Shown here one piece after another: positions 8,521 through 17,400 of a stretch of DNA of 19,228 bases. The DNA is taken from assembly GCA_963575675.1 (NCBI GenBank), contig CAUYUA010000249.1, positions 1 through 19,228 on the forward strand, read 5' to 3'. The position numbers were made by a program, and so were the translations under genes. Below the pieces are notes generated by a model. The model saw only the letters and a list, made by a program, of their open reading frames with translations, did not search any database and had not been told where the DNA came from. The stretch is from CAUYUA01 sp963575675. Its GTDB lineage: Bacteria; Pseudomonadota; Alphaproteobacteria; Azospirillales; Azospirillaceae. The stretch's first letter is position 1. Each line of letters starts with the position of its first letter.

Positions 8521-11112
8521 GTGAGCATAATTTATCGTCAGCTTCTCCGCCAGACAAGAATTATGCATGACTATTTACAGGGGGCGCCGCCAAATATCGA
8601 CCGAATTCGGTTCGATTTATTTATCAGCGAGAGAGAAAGGAACACGAAACGACCGGATCATTATCTAAAACAAGTTGGACGACTGCAAATTGATGGGGAT
8701 CGGTCCGTCAACAATTATAAATCCGCCAATAAGCCTAAATCCATAAATGACTACAAAAACCTCAATGAGTTGCTTGTTGGTGTTTTTAGTCATTTAGCCG
8801 ACGACTACCTCGTTTGTGCGGGGCATGAGCATGTTTGTGTGCGTAAAGAGCGTTTTGAACAGTGGCAAAATCTGATTACAGACTTTCCGCCTCTGCTTTT
8901 GGTTGTCTATCGGTTGCATATGGAATATTCTCTGACGGAATGGTTGAAGGATCGTGCGCCAGACCATAGAGGATTGTCTCATATAGAGGTAAAATCTTAC
9001 ATCGATAAGATTCGTCCTCAGCTGCGCTATAGTGCGATTCCCACTATTCAAGATCCGCGTCTTGACTATTTGATTCGCACGTATGGCCTGGATGAAATGC
9101 ATATGCATCTTAACGGCAGTACGGAAGTCGAATCAGTGTGGCTGGATGCGTTGCGTAGTCCTGGTGCTTTTGCCGAAAAATTCCGAATGAGCGAGTCTAA
9201 CTCGGAAGTTGAAGAGCTGCTTAAACAAGAGGACTATACTCTAAACCACAAGACGTTGCTGGACCGGTTGCGTGTGGCGCGGGCGTTGCGAGAATGGTTG
9301 GCTCATGAAGTCCTTTTGCCGCTTGCGAAGCCGACAGCGATAGAAAATCGCAATCGTAAAACCTCGTGCGTGATGGACTTGATTCGCCGTGCTCATGTCG
9401 GTTGCGCCCTAAACCCGCACCATTCAAACTTGAATGGATGGTGCGATGTGGATACGTCACAACATGAAGTTGTTCGTATGTGGCCGCGTCTCGGCGCCAT
9501 TTTGGAGCCGCTTGCTCAGGAAGCTTTTTTGATTGCTGCGTTGTTCCATGCTCTGGAGACTGAGAAGTCGGATGCTTTGGCTCATGCGGCGTATGCATAT
9601 CTATTAATTATGGCTCAGTTTTCTCGATTGCTTGTACAGCAGGGCGAGCAATGGGGGTTTGATCAGTTCCAAAAGATCACTGTTAACGAAATGCGTGAGA
9701 TGACGGAAAGGGACTATAAGAATCGTTTTTATCAGCTTAGTTACACACGCGAAGGTGATCTTGATACTCTGGAAGGACGTTTTGCGCCTAAGTCCAGTCA
9801 AGAAGGAAACAAGAAGATATTAAAATCAATTCTTCATGGATATCTTCGTTTCTTCAACCCGGAAATTAAAGGACCCTTGAGTTTATCCGAAGTGTTGGAG
9901 AAATTGAAGGATATTAAGCCTAATCCGGCTTTTCTTCCAAGGCGTAAACCTAAGCTGATTTTGGTTGCTCACTTTATTAAGAAAAAGGATAAATATGATT
10001 CAGGGGATGCGCTCCGCTACCGCCACAAGGGACTGCGCAATGAGATTGAGAAAACAGCCATTGCGCTTATGAGTGCATTCGATGAACATCCTCTTTTGCG
10101 ACGCTATGTCACTGGAATTGACGGTGCAGCCAACGAGCTTCATGCGCCGCCGGAAGTTTTTGCGCCTGTATTTCGGTATTTGAGGCGTCGTCGTTTTCCT
10201 CATTTTACCTTTCATGCAGGAGAGGATTTTGTTCACTTACTTTCTGGCGTTCGAGCCGTTTACGAAGTTTTGATGTTGCTGGGGATGACGGTTGGAAATC
10301 GGGTTGGTCACGCCACCGCCCTTGGAATCGAGCCTGATTTATGGCGTCATCGCATGGGGGAGAGTATTGTTGTTAACAGGGGAGAACGCCTGGATGATCT
10401 TGTCATTGCGCGTCATCTTCTGACGCGCTGTTTGAAAACAGAGAGTGTGTCCCTTCTTAAGCTTGACCAAGAAATCTCTTGTTTGAGCCAAGAAGTCTAT
10501 GGAAGAGAAGTTTCTTCAGCTATTCTCTATGAAGCCTGGGGATTCCGGCGGCTAGATCCGTCCTATGCTTTTGAGGCGCGACCTGATCGCAACACAGAAG
10601 GGTGGAGTAAGGACGATCGCGAGGAGCGGGAGCTTGTTGAGAAAGCGAAGTTACGCAAAGAGGCGTACCAGCTTTTCTGTGAGTATCACGGAAACAACGC
10701 TCGAGAAACGGTCGAACGCTACAACCAGCCGATTCAGATTGATCTTGAGAATGAACCTCTGGACAATGTTCTTTTGCGTCGCCTCCAGGACGTGGTGTTG
10801 GAAGAGCTTCGCACGCGTCAGATCGCGATTGAAAGTTTGCCGACCAGCAATATCCGGATTAGCGTCTATGAAAAGTACGCTGAACATCATGTTTTCCGTT
10901 GGTTGGGATTACAGGGCGATCCCCCGGTTCAGGTGTGTCTCGGTTCGGATGATCCCGGCATTTTCTCTACAAATTTGCGCAATGAATATGCCCATCTGCT
11001 GTGCGAACTCGATAAGCGTGTCGATATGGAACGCGCCCAAAAATATCTTGAAAAGATGATTGTTGCGGGAAAGACATATCGTTTCAACCCGGTCACGGAT
11101 TTGCCGCAATAG
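8521..11112 (+). CDS. rdrB: RADAR adenosine deaminase RdrB-like
   Basis: About 863 residues, far longer than housekeeping adenosine deaminases (roughly 330-360). The family's metal and catalytic motifs are all present in order: HMHLNG (His194 and His196), HAGE (565-568, with the catalytic Glu), GHATALG (His597) and GSDDPG (Asp810, Asp811). The long gap between the first and second motifs reflects large insertions. In known RADAR systems RdrB is such an enlarged deaminase that forms a shell-like complex and converts adenosine (in RNA or nucleotide form) to inosine during phage infection. The start GTG 8521 is chosen because GGAG (8511-8514) lies 6 nt upstream; TTG 8509 is in frame but lacks a site, and a stop at 8464 limits the frame. 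It ends just before an IS1-type remnant. With every key residue in place the enzyme looks intact, unlike its ATPase partner. Confidence 0.85.
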   Translation: MSIIYRQLLRQTRIMHDYLQGAPPNIDRIRFDLFISERERNTKRPDHYLKQVGRLQIDGDRSVNNYKSANKPKSINDYKNLNELLVGVFSHLADDYLVCAGHEHVCVRKERFEQWQNLITDFPPLLLVVYRLHMEYSLTEWLKDRAPDHRGLSHIEVKSYIDKIRPQLRYSAIPTIQDPRLDYLIRTYGLDEMHMHLNGSTEVESVWLDALRSPGAFAEKFRMSESNSEVEELLKQEDYTLNHKTLLDRLRVARALREWLAHEVLLPLAKPTAIENRNRKTSCVMDLIRRAHVGCALNPHHSNLNGWCDVDTSQHEVVRMWPRLGAILEPLAQEAFLIAALFHALETEKSDALAHAAYAYLLIMAQFSRLLVQQGEQWGFDQFQKITVNEMREMTERDYKNRFYQLSYTREGDLDTLEGRFAPKSSQEGNKKILKSILHGYLRFFNPEIKGPLSLSEVLEKLKDIKPNPAFLPRRKPKLILVAHFIKKKDKYDSGDALRYRHKGLRNEIEKTAIALMSAFDEHPLLRRYVTGIDGAANELHAPPEVFAPVFRYLRRRRFPHFTFHAGEDFVHLLSGVRAVYEVLMLLGMTVGNRVGHATALGIEPDLWRHRMGESIVVNRGERLDDLVIARHLLTRCLKTESVSLLKLDQEISCLSQEVYGREVSSAILYEAWGFRRLDPSYAFEARPDRNTEGWSKDDREERELVEKAKLRKEAYQLFCEYHGNNARETVERYNQPIQIDLENEPLDNVLLRRLQDVVLEELRTRQIAIESLPTSNIRISVYEKYAEHHVFRWLGLQGDPPVQVCLGSDDPGIFSTNLRNEYAHLLCELDKRVDMERAQKYLEKMIVAGKTYRFNPVTDLPQ

Positions 11113-11267
11113 AACAACAATTGCGTTCGAAGGCGAGGCGCGTATACGGCGTAATCATCCGTAATGTACAATTTTACTCCTGCTTTATTTAGACGATCTA
11201 TCAACAAGGCGGCGGTCTGTTCACTACGATCATCGCACTCCCAGTCGATTAATTTTCCTGATGTATC
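11113..11267 (-). pseudogene. IS1-type transposase fragment
   Basis: Read on the minus strand, the frame encodes SGKLIDWECDDRSEQT followed by LLIDRL and VKLYITDDYAVYA. This matches the conserved block of IS1-family transposases (LIDWE, then VKLYCTD and a YAVY-like segment) around a catalytic Asp. There is no start and no upstream DNA-binding domain, and the frame is closed by TGA at 11268-11270. Similarity fades at about 11140, next to the rdrB stop. It is a scrap of about 45-50 codons left by an old insertion or deletion. The identity rests on the motif only. Confidence 0.5.
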
Positions 11268-11324
11268 TCAACCGAACACTCTCCCTTATTTTACATGATG
11301 ATGTGCTGTTACAAAAATAAACGA

Positions 11325-12476
11325 TCACATTAACCAGCAAATGCTAGAAACTTTACGTTTTTTCGCAGCTTCATTATACCATTTAGATGCTTCGACATAA
11401 TCCTGTTCTACGCCATATCCATAGTAATACATATCACCAACTTTGTTCTGAGCTTCATTATGTCGCATTTTTGCCGCCTTATAACACCACTTAAATGCTT
11501 CGACATAATTTTGTGTTACACCATCTCCATTATAATACATAGATGCGACTTTGAACTGCGCTTCAACACACCATCTTTCTGCTGCTTGATGATACCATTT
11601 AAATGCTTCGATATGATCCTGTTCCACACCTTGTCCACAGTAATACATATTCCCAATTTTAAATTGCGCTTCAGCGTGAATATTGTATAGAGTCTTATCA
11701 ATGCCTATTTTCGCTGCTTTGCGATACCATTCTAATGCTTCGACATAATTTTGTGTTGCGCCATATCCATCATAATACATATTGCCAGTTTTGAATTGAG
11801 CTTCAACATGCCCTATTTCCGCTGCTTTACGATACCATTTAAATGCTTCGACATGATCCTGTTCTACGCCCTGTCCACAGCAATACATATCCCCGATTTT
11901 AAATTGCGCCTCAGCGTCCATTTGTTTCGCTGCTTTACGATACCATTCCAACGCTTCAACATAATTTTGCGTTACGCCGTATCCATCATAATACATTTTC
12001 CCAATTTTAAATTGAGCTTTAACATGTCCCTGTTCCGCAGCTTTACGGTAGCATTCTTCTACTTCTAAAAAATCTTGTTTTATACGACACCGTTTGTAAC
12101 GGATATCCCCAATTTTGAAATATGCTTCAGCGTATCCTTGTTTTGCTGCTTTACGATACCATTTTATTGCCTCTGCATAACTCCATTTTACTAAAGAGCA
12201 GGTAAAATCAGTACAATATATATCCCCAATTTTGGTTTGAGCTTCAGCATTTCCTTGCTCTGCTGCTTTATTGTACCAATGTAATGCTTCGACACGATCC
12301 TGTTCCACACCATGTCCATCGTAATACATTTTCCCAATTTTGGTTTGAGCTTCAGCGTTCCCTTGTTCCGCAGCTTTACGATGCCACTGAAACTCTGCGA
12401 TAGTTTTTGGTGTTATCATCTCCTTCTTACGAGCAATTTCTGCATCGATTATATTAAAAAAATCCGTAATAATCAT
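11325..12476 (-). CDS. Sel1-like repeat protein
   Basis: The 383-residue protein is almost entirely made of about nine Sel1-like (TPR-related) repeats of 36 residues, each a variant of AEAQFKIGNMYYDGYGVTQN followed by YVEALEWYRKAAK. Sel1 solenoids are protein-protein interaction scaffolds. No signal peptide or membrane segment is visible, so a cytosolic or exported-without-leader role is open. The matching DNA repeats are 108 bp and still similar, suggesting expansion by slippage or recombination. The last repeat runs into KKRKVSSICWLM and stops, which may be a clipped C-terminus. The start ATG at 12476 has no clear Shine-Dalgarno site, but a perfect TATAAT lies just upstream. The gene is AT-rich compared with the kinase region and stands alone between the IS1 scrap and an IS701-type element. 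Its partner is unknown. Confidence 0.85.
   Translation of the reverse strand: MIITDFFNIIDAEIARKKEMITPKTIAEFQWHRKAAEQGNAEAQTKIGKMYYDGHGVEQDRVEALHWYNKAAEQGNAEAQTKIGDIYCTDFTCSLVKWSYAEAIKWYRKAAKQGYAEAYFKIGDIRYKRCRIKQDFLEVEECYRKAAEQGHVKAQFKIGKMYYDGYGVTQNYVEALEWYRKAAKQMDAEAQFKIGDMYCCGQGVEQDHVEAFKWYRKAAEIGHVEAQFKTGNMYYDGYGATQNYVEALEWYRKAAKIGIDKTLYNIHAEAQFKIGNMYYCGQGVEQDHIEAFKWYHQAAERWCVEAQFKVASMYYNGDGVTQNYVEAFKWCYKAAKMRHNEAQNKVGDMYYYGYGVEQDYVEASKWYNEAAKKRKVSSICWLM
11400..12370 (-). repeat. 108-bp Sel1-coding tandem repeats
   Basis: Segments such as GCTTTACGATACCATT and TCCACAGCAATACATAT-type motifs recur at about 108-bp spacing on the plus strand. They correspond to successive 36-residue Sel1 units. 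One unit carries a short extra insert (around 11680-11700, encoding GIDKTLYNIH). Confidence 0.7.
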
Positions 12477-12493
12477 GTTTTACACTTAAATTC

Positions 12494-12499
12494 ATTATA
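12494..12499 (-). promoter_or_regulatory. Candidate -10 box for the Sel1 gene
   Basis: On the minus strand this reads TATAAT, ending 17 nt before the ATG at 12476. A start of transcription about 7 nt later would give a leader of roughly 10 nt, too short for a normal ribosome site, so near-leaderless translation is possible. No good -35 box is seen. Confidence 0.35.
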
Positions 12500-12626
12500 T
12501 TGAACACTACTCACGATAACGCGCCAAGAAGAATGTGTCAATGATTTTGAGAATGGCGGGTGTCAAAATTAGGCTACAGTCTTCCTCCTGCTCTCTTCTA
12601 CGCCGCTCCACACAAGCGGGGTAATA

Positions 12627-13953
12627 CTACAGTGGCACTTTCTTTATCGAAGCAATTTTCTTTTTAATATGACATTTACGAGCAATCTCTTGATGCCGGC
12701 GTCTCCAATTTGACCAAGCCACAATATGCTCAATTGATTGCTTTACAACTAAGACGATACGCTCTAACAGAACCCGAATCTCTGGTATACTCAAAGGAAC
12801 TTTATCTGTTTCAAAATTATCATGCTTTTTTTTCCGCCGCCACCGTTTGCGCCTTGACGACAGCCAGGAAAGCGTAAGCAAGAAGGGCGAGAGTTATATG
12901 CCGATACCAAGCGGTCCACTGTCTGACCTCATAGTGATCTAAGCCAACTTCTCCTTTCGCGCCTTCAAATCCAACTTCGATCGTCCATCGCAAACCGGCG
13001 GCTCGAACCATTTCCTGAAGTGGCGTTGCTTGTGTCGTGAAAACCAAAAATAAGGCTATGTCATTGCAATCATTGAGAGAACGGCGAACCAGCAAGGTAT
13101 GGTTTCCAGTCTCCACCCCAGGTACAATCAGAGGCTCTTCCGCCCAATCATAAACACGCGGACCTTTCGCGCCCTCTCCGGCGCTAATACGTTGCCAACG
13201 GTCCGCAGAAATTGTCGACACGACCTCCAACGCCGTGCGCGTAATTAATCCTTGCCCCGCCTGAGGCCGAACCGGCTCGGTGGTTTTAATAGCCATAACA
13301 TAAGACCATCCCCAATTTTCCAATGCTCGGCGCAACATTGGATCACTGCCGTAAACAGAATCGCCAAGCGTCCAAGCCGGTTCAAAGCCGACTTGTCGAG
13401 CCCGATCCAACATGAGACGCGCCTGGTCCGGTTTGGTCCGAAATGGCGTATCTTTCGGAACCCCCGCATCATCGCACCGTTCCCAGTCCTCGATCCAGTC
13501 TTCCGGAAGATATAATTCACGATCTACAAAAGCGCCGCCACCGCTTTCCGCCGCGTAATACAAAAAGACCCCAACCTGACAATTCTCAACCTTGCCGACT
13601 GAGCCACAATACTGCCGCTTTACTCCGGCAGATTCACGACCTTTCTTGACAAATCCCGTCTCGTCAACGACCAGAGCCCCACCCCTGAAACCAAATCGGT
13701 CTTTTACGTAAGACTGGAGAATATCACGAACGCCATCCGCATCCCATTGCGCAACTCGTAAAAGACGTTGCATTCCATACGGAACTTTTTCTCCTGCCTG
13801 CTCGGCCAACTGCCAACTATTCTTACGCTCAGACGAGCCAAGCAAGCCTTTCAAATACTCAAGCGCACGCTCACGAGGTTCTTTGCGTAAAAAACAATCA
13901 CCAATCAGGTTATGTAGCCCCGCCAGTTCATCCATCCACCCAGTTATGTCCAT
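12627..13953 (-). CDS. IS701-family DDE transposase with a -1 frame break at an A8 run
   Basis: Translation from ATG 13953 (downstream of GGCGGAAG) gives MDITGWMDELAGLHNLIGD, then the catalytic blocks ALVVDETGFVKKG (first Asp), TLGDSVYGSDPMLR (second Asp) and RWTIEVGFEGAKGEVGLDHY (Glu), the order of IS701-type DDE transposases. The zero frame ends at TGA 12820-12822 directly after GAA AAA AAA GCA. The family's usual C-terminal tail is encoded in the -1 frame: VPLSIPEIRVLLERI and AWSNWRRRHQEIARKCH, ending at TAG 12627-12629. A -1 slip on the A8 run (12826-12833) would join the two precisely. Either the element uses programmed frameshifting or a one-base indel has broken the gene. All catalytic residues lie before the break. 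The frame upstream of 13953 is open to 14097 but runs through the inverted repeat and is not expected to be translated. Confidence 0.8.
12629..12640 (+). repeat. Left terminal inverted repeat of the IS701-type element
   Basis: ACAGTGGCACTT pairs with the right-end copy at 14009-14020 with two mismatches. It overlaps the TAG stop of the frameshifted transposase product. Confidence 0.6.
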
Positions 13954-14008
13954 CTTCCGCCATCCCAATGTGAAAAAACTCAACTTGGGAATCGCTAAAG
14001 ACGTTTTC

Positions 14009-14020
14009 AAGTGACTCTGT
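14009..14020 (-). repeat. Right terminal inverted repeat of the IS701-type element
   Basis: The plus strand reads AAGTGACTCTGT, the complement of ACAGAGTCACTT. It lies about 55 nt upstream of the transposase start, as expected for a promoter-proximal IS end. Confidence 0.6.
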
Positions 14021-14024
14021 CGTA

Positions 14025-14421
14025 GTAAGGGTCTTTTCGTTTCCACCGAACAAGAAACAAACACGTCTAAATATTGATTTAGGAGTAATCTATGCACTGA
14101 ATGTTAATTTGCGAAATCTCAGCTTATTAAAACGCACAGAAAACGTTCTGGTTTCGTTAATATTTATACGTCCAGCTTCAGCATTGCCAGCGGACGGACT
14201 CTAAGGAAAAACCGATCTCTGTGTCAGTAACGGAAATAATTTACCAAAACACCAGTCGCTTGCCCATGGTTTTCTGTATTAATGGGTCGACTAAAGGCCG
14301 GTGGGAGTTTGTGAAAGACCATTTGATGCGTGAAATTCGACCTTGTGCGCACGATGGGTTATTGACGCTTCCACCGCATCCTTGATACAAAACCCTCTGA
14401 GCGCACAGCGGAGGCAGGGTT
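14025..14421. other. Intergenic stretch between the IS element and the kinase gene
   Basis: About 400 bases. The first part is AT-richer, resembling the Sel1 side, and the last 200 bases are GC-richer, leading into the kinase gene. No frame here has a recognisable product. It should hold the kinase promoter, but I see no convincing -35/-10 pair, and no terminator or DGR template repeat. Confidence 0.45.
14410..14414 (+). promoter_or_regulatory. Strong ribosome binding site of the kinase gene
   Basis: GGAGG lies 7 nt before the ATG at 14422, which fixes the start. Confidence 0.75.
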
Positions 14422-17400
14422 ATGGATGTCGGCGAGTTGGTTTGGACCGGGGTTGATTTAGTCCTTGACCGTGGCCTCGGGGCAGTGGGTTCGCTGACCA
14501 TCGGTCGAGCGAAAGCGATTCTTAAAAAGGTCTCCGATCACTTTACGCTGTCGAGCAAAGACCTTGCCATCGCCTTCCAAGGCAGTTTCGGTAAAGGCGT
14601 GGAGGCGGTTGCTCTCGGCGTTGCTCCGGCTGGGTGGTTAGGCGGCATCTTGTCGAAGCCCGACCGTTTGCTTTCTTCGAAGCTCGCAAAGGAATACGCC
14701 CAAGGGATCGAGGCGAAGTACGTTCTGCCGTTCATCGCCGCGCGGAGGCTGTCGGATGAAGACGCTCGCCAATGTCGAGCGGAGACCGTGAAGGCGTGTC
14801 GGGCGCTCGCGAAACGGGCTGCGGATGTTCTTCCAACCGATGCGTTCCCGGATGGGTCTGCGGTGGTGGGGCTATTGCGCGGCAGCCGGCGTGACGACCT
14901 CTCTCAGCTCATCATGACGCAAATCGGGCAGGCGGGCGTTATCTTGTCCACCGACGTCGCGGCGTTGCTTTGTCACGACGGGTTCATTGGCGACGTGATG
15001 CTGTTCTTTGTCCAGGAATCGTTCCGGTCCAACGCGCGCGTGCAGGCGACGCTTAACATGTTGCGGCAAGAGGCGGTATGGGCTGAAGTCGAGCGCTCAA
15101 GTGACGTCCTGGAGCGGTTGGGGGCGGAGTTTGGGCGCTTTCGCGAAATGCTCTCAGGGGACGGAGCGGCGCTCTCCGCCGCCCTCGACACGGTGGAAGA
15201 GAAACTCACCGCCGAACTTCGGACCATCGGCGACGGCGTTTCGGCGATCGGAGGGCAGAACGACGAAATCCTCGGCTTGGTGCGCGATCTTCACGCGATG
15301 CTCCAGGCGCAGGGGCGCAACAGCGTCGTGACGGTGGAGAGCGGATTGACTCCCCTTGCCCTCACCGGGGGCGGGACGAAACTGCTCGACCGGACGCGGA
15401 GTTTGTTGCGGGCGAACCGCAGCGCGACGGCGCTTCTTCCGGGGGCGGCCAACACCATCGCGGCCACGCTGGTGGCGACCGGCGACGACGCCCAAGTCAC
15501 CGAGGCTGAGCGGCTTCTGGAGCGAACGCTCGACGAGACGAGCGACCCCGTCGAAAGGGCTCAAGTTGCTCATAATCTCTACAATGTTCGTCTCTTGCGT
15601 CGAGACTTCAATGGAGCCCTCGGTCCTCTTCAGATGGCGCTGACCATCGATGCGGCCAAGTATGCCCCGTTCGACGCCGGAAAATACCGTCTCCTGCGGA
15701 TTCTCGGGGCTGGCGGCATGGGTTGCGTCTTCCTCTGCCTCGAACTCGTGCGACAGAGGAAGGTGGCGATCAAGACGCTGTGGCAATGCCCATCCGGCTC
15801 CATCGATAAGGTGTTCTCCGAACTTATCGCCATGGACGAGGTGGGTGGGAAGACCGTTCCAAAGTCGATAGACTACGGCTTCGGGTCGGGAACGAAGACG
15901 CCTTACATTGTAATGGAGCATTTAGACGGCTTTCTCGATGGAGAAGCTTGGTTGGCGAAGTATGGCCCCTTAACGATCGAGGAAACGGCCTCCGTCGGTC
16001 TTCATGTGGCCCGAACGCTCGCGGTCGCCCATGGGAGGACCGTTAAAGGCAAACCGGCTCCTATTCCGCATCTCGACATTAAGCCGGCAAACTTAATGCT
16101 GGCGCGTCGAGACGGCGTCTTTGCGGTAAAAATCATTGATTGGGGACTCTCTCAGGTCGGGAAGCCTATTGGGGCGACCATAGCGACCATGGCCGCAACA
16201 CGGGCGGGCGCAACACAATTTGGTCGTTTTGTGATGGGAACGTGGGACTACGCGCCCCCGGAGCAAATGGGCAAAGAGGAGCTTGGGCGGCCTGGGCCGA
16301 AAAGCGACGTCTATGCTCTAGGCAAAACGCTCTATCGTTTGGCGACGGCCTCCGATCCGCATACGCCGTCGCTGAAAAGGCTGAAAGCGCTGGCGGCTCT
16401 CGGCGATCTGATCCAGGAGTGCTTGGAGAGCGATCCAAGCGATCGCCCCGAGGCGTCTGGGCTCATCGAGGTGCTCGAAAAAATGGTTCCCGCAGACAAA
16501 GACAAGGCGTCCGAGGCCGAACCGAGGAAGCTGGTTTCTTCTTCACCGATATCCATTTCGGAGGACGCCTCCTTAAAAATTGAATTGGCGTTCTGGGAGA
16601 CGATCAAGGACAGCCGCAACGCGGAGGATTTTGAAGACTATCTCGAAAAGTATCCGAATGGATATTTTTTAGGGTTTGTCAAACGTCGCCTGGAAGACTT
16701 TACTGCGCTGATAAAGGCTTCCAGCAAAGGCGATCTTGTTGCGGTGCGGAGGCTGCTTACTGCAGCAAGCGTCGACGTCAACGCTACAGATGAGAACAAC
16801 AACACAGCGCTGCTATTGGCTTCTCAGAACGGTTACATCGAGGTGGTGGAGGCGCTTCTTGCTGCAGATGCCGACGTTGAAGCAAGGGATAATTACGGCA
16901 AGACCGCGCTGCTATTGGCTTCCCAGAATGGTTACATCGAGGTGGTGGAGGCGCTTCTTGCTGCAGATGCCGACGTTGAAGCAAGGAATAATTACGGCAA
17001 GACCGCGCTGCTATTGGCTTCCCAGAACGGTTACGCCGAGGTGGTGGAGGCGCTTCTTGCTGCAGATGCCGACGTTGAAGCAAAGGATAATTGCGATAAC
17101 ACCGCCCTGATGTGGGCTTCCTATAAGGGCCATATCAGGGCGGTGGAGGCGCTTCTTGCCGCAGATGCCGACGTTGAAGCAAAGGATGATGGCGGCAACA
17201 CCGCGTTGATGTGGGCCACTCAGGAAGGCCACATCAGTGTGATGCGGGTGCTGCAGCCTTCGGTTCAATTGATTTCCGGGGATTGGCCGAAACCGGGGGC
17301 GGTGTTCCGGGATTTTTCGAAGGATGGCGGCGTTTGTCTAGACTGTCCGGAAATGGTGGTGATCCCGAAAGGGATGTTTATGATGGGATCGACCAAGGAG

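Larger units (their letters stand above)
12625..14024 (-). mobile_element. IS701-type insertion sequence, about 1.4 kb
   Basis: The element contains one transposase gene bounded by imperfect terminal inverted repeats: ACAGTGGCACTT at 12629-12640 and the complement of ACAGAGTCACTT at 14009-14020. These match at 10 of 12 positions, with further matches outside (TAC / CTAC). The length fits IS701-family elements. I could not find a convincing target-site duplication, so the exact outer ends are uncertain and later rearrangement is possible. The left repeat overlaps the stop codon of the extended transposase frame. Confidence 0.65.

Noticed and set aside
12625..14024. Target-site duplication flanking the IS701-type element
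   Set aside because: The flanking bases (AATA side and TAAG side) do not match in any register I tried.
14241..14501. Minus-strand frame upstream of the kinase
   Set aside because: No motif or ribosome site, and its 5' end overlaps the start of the kinase gene in antisense.
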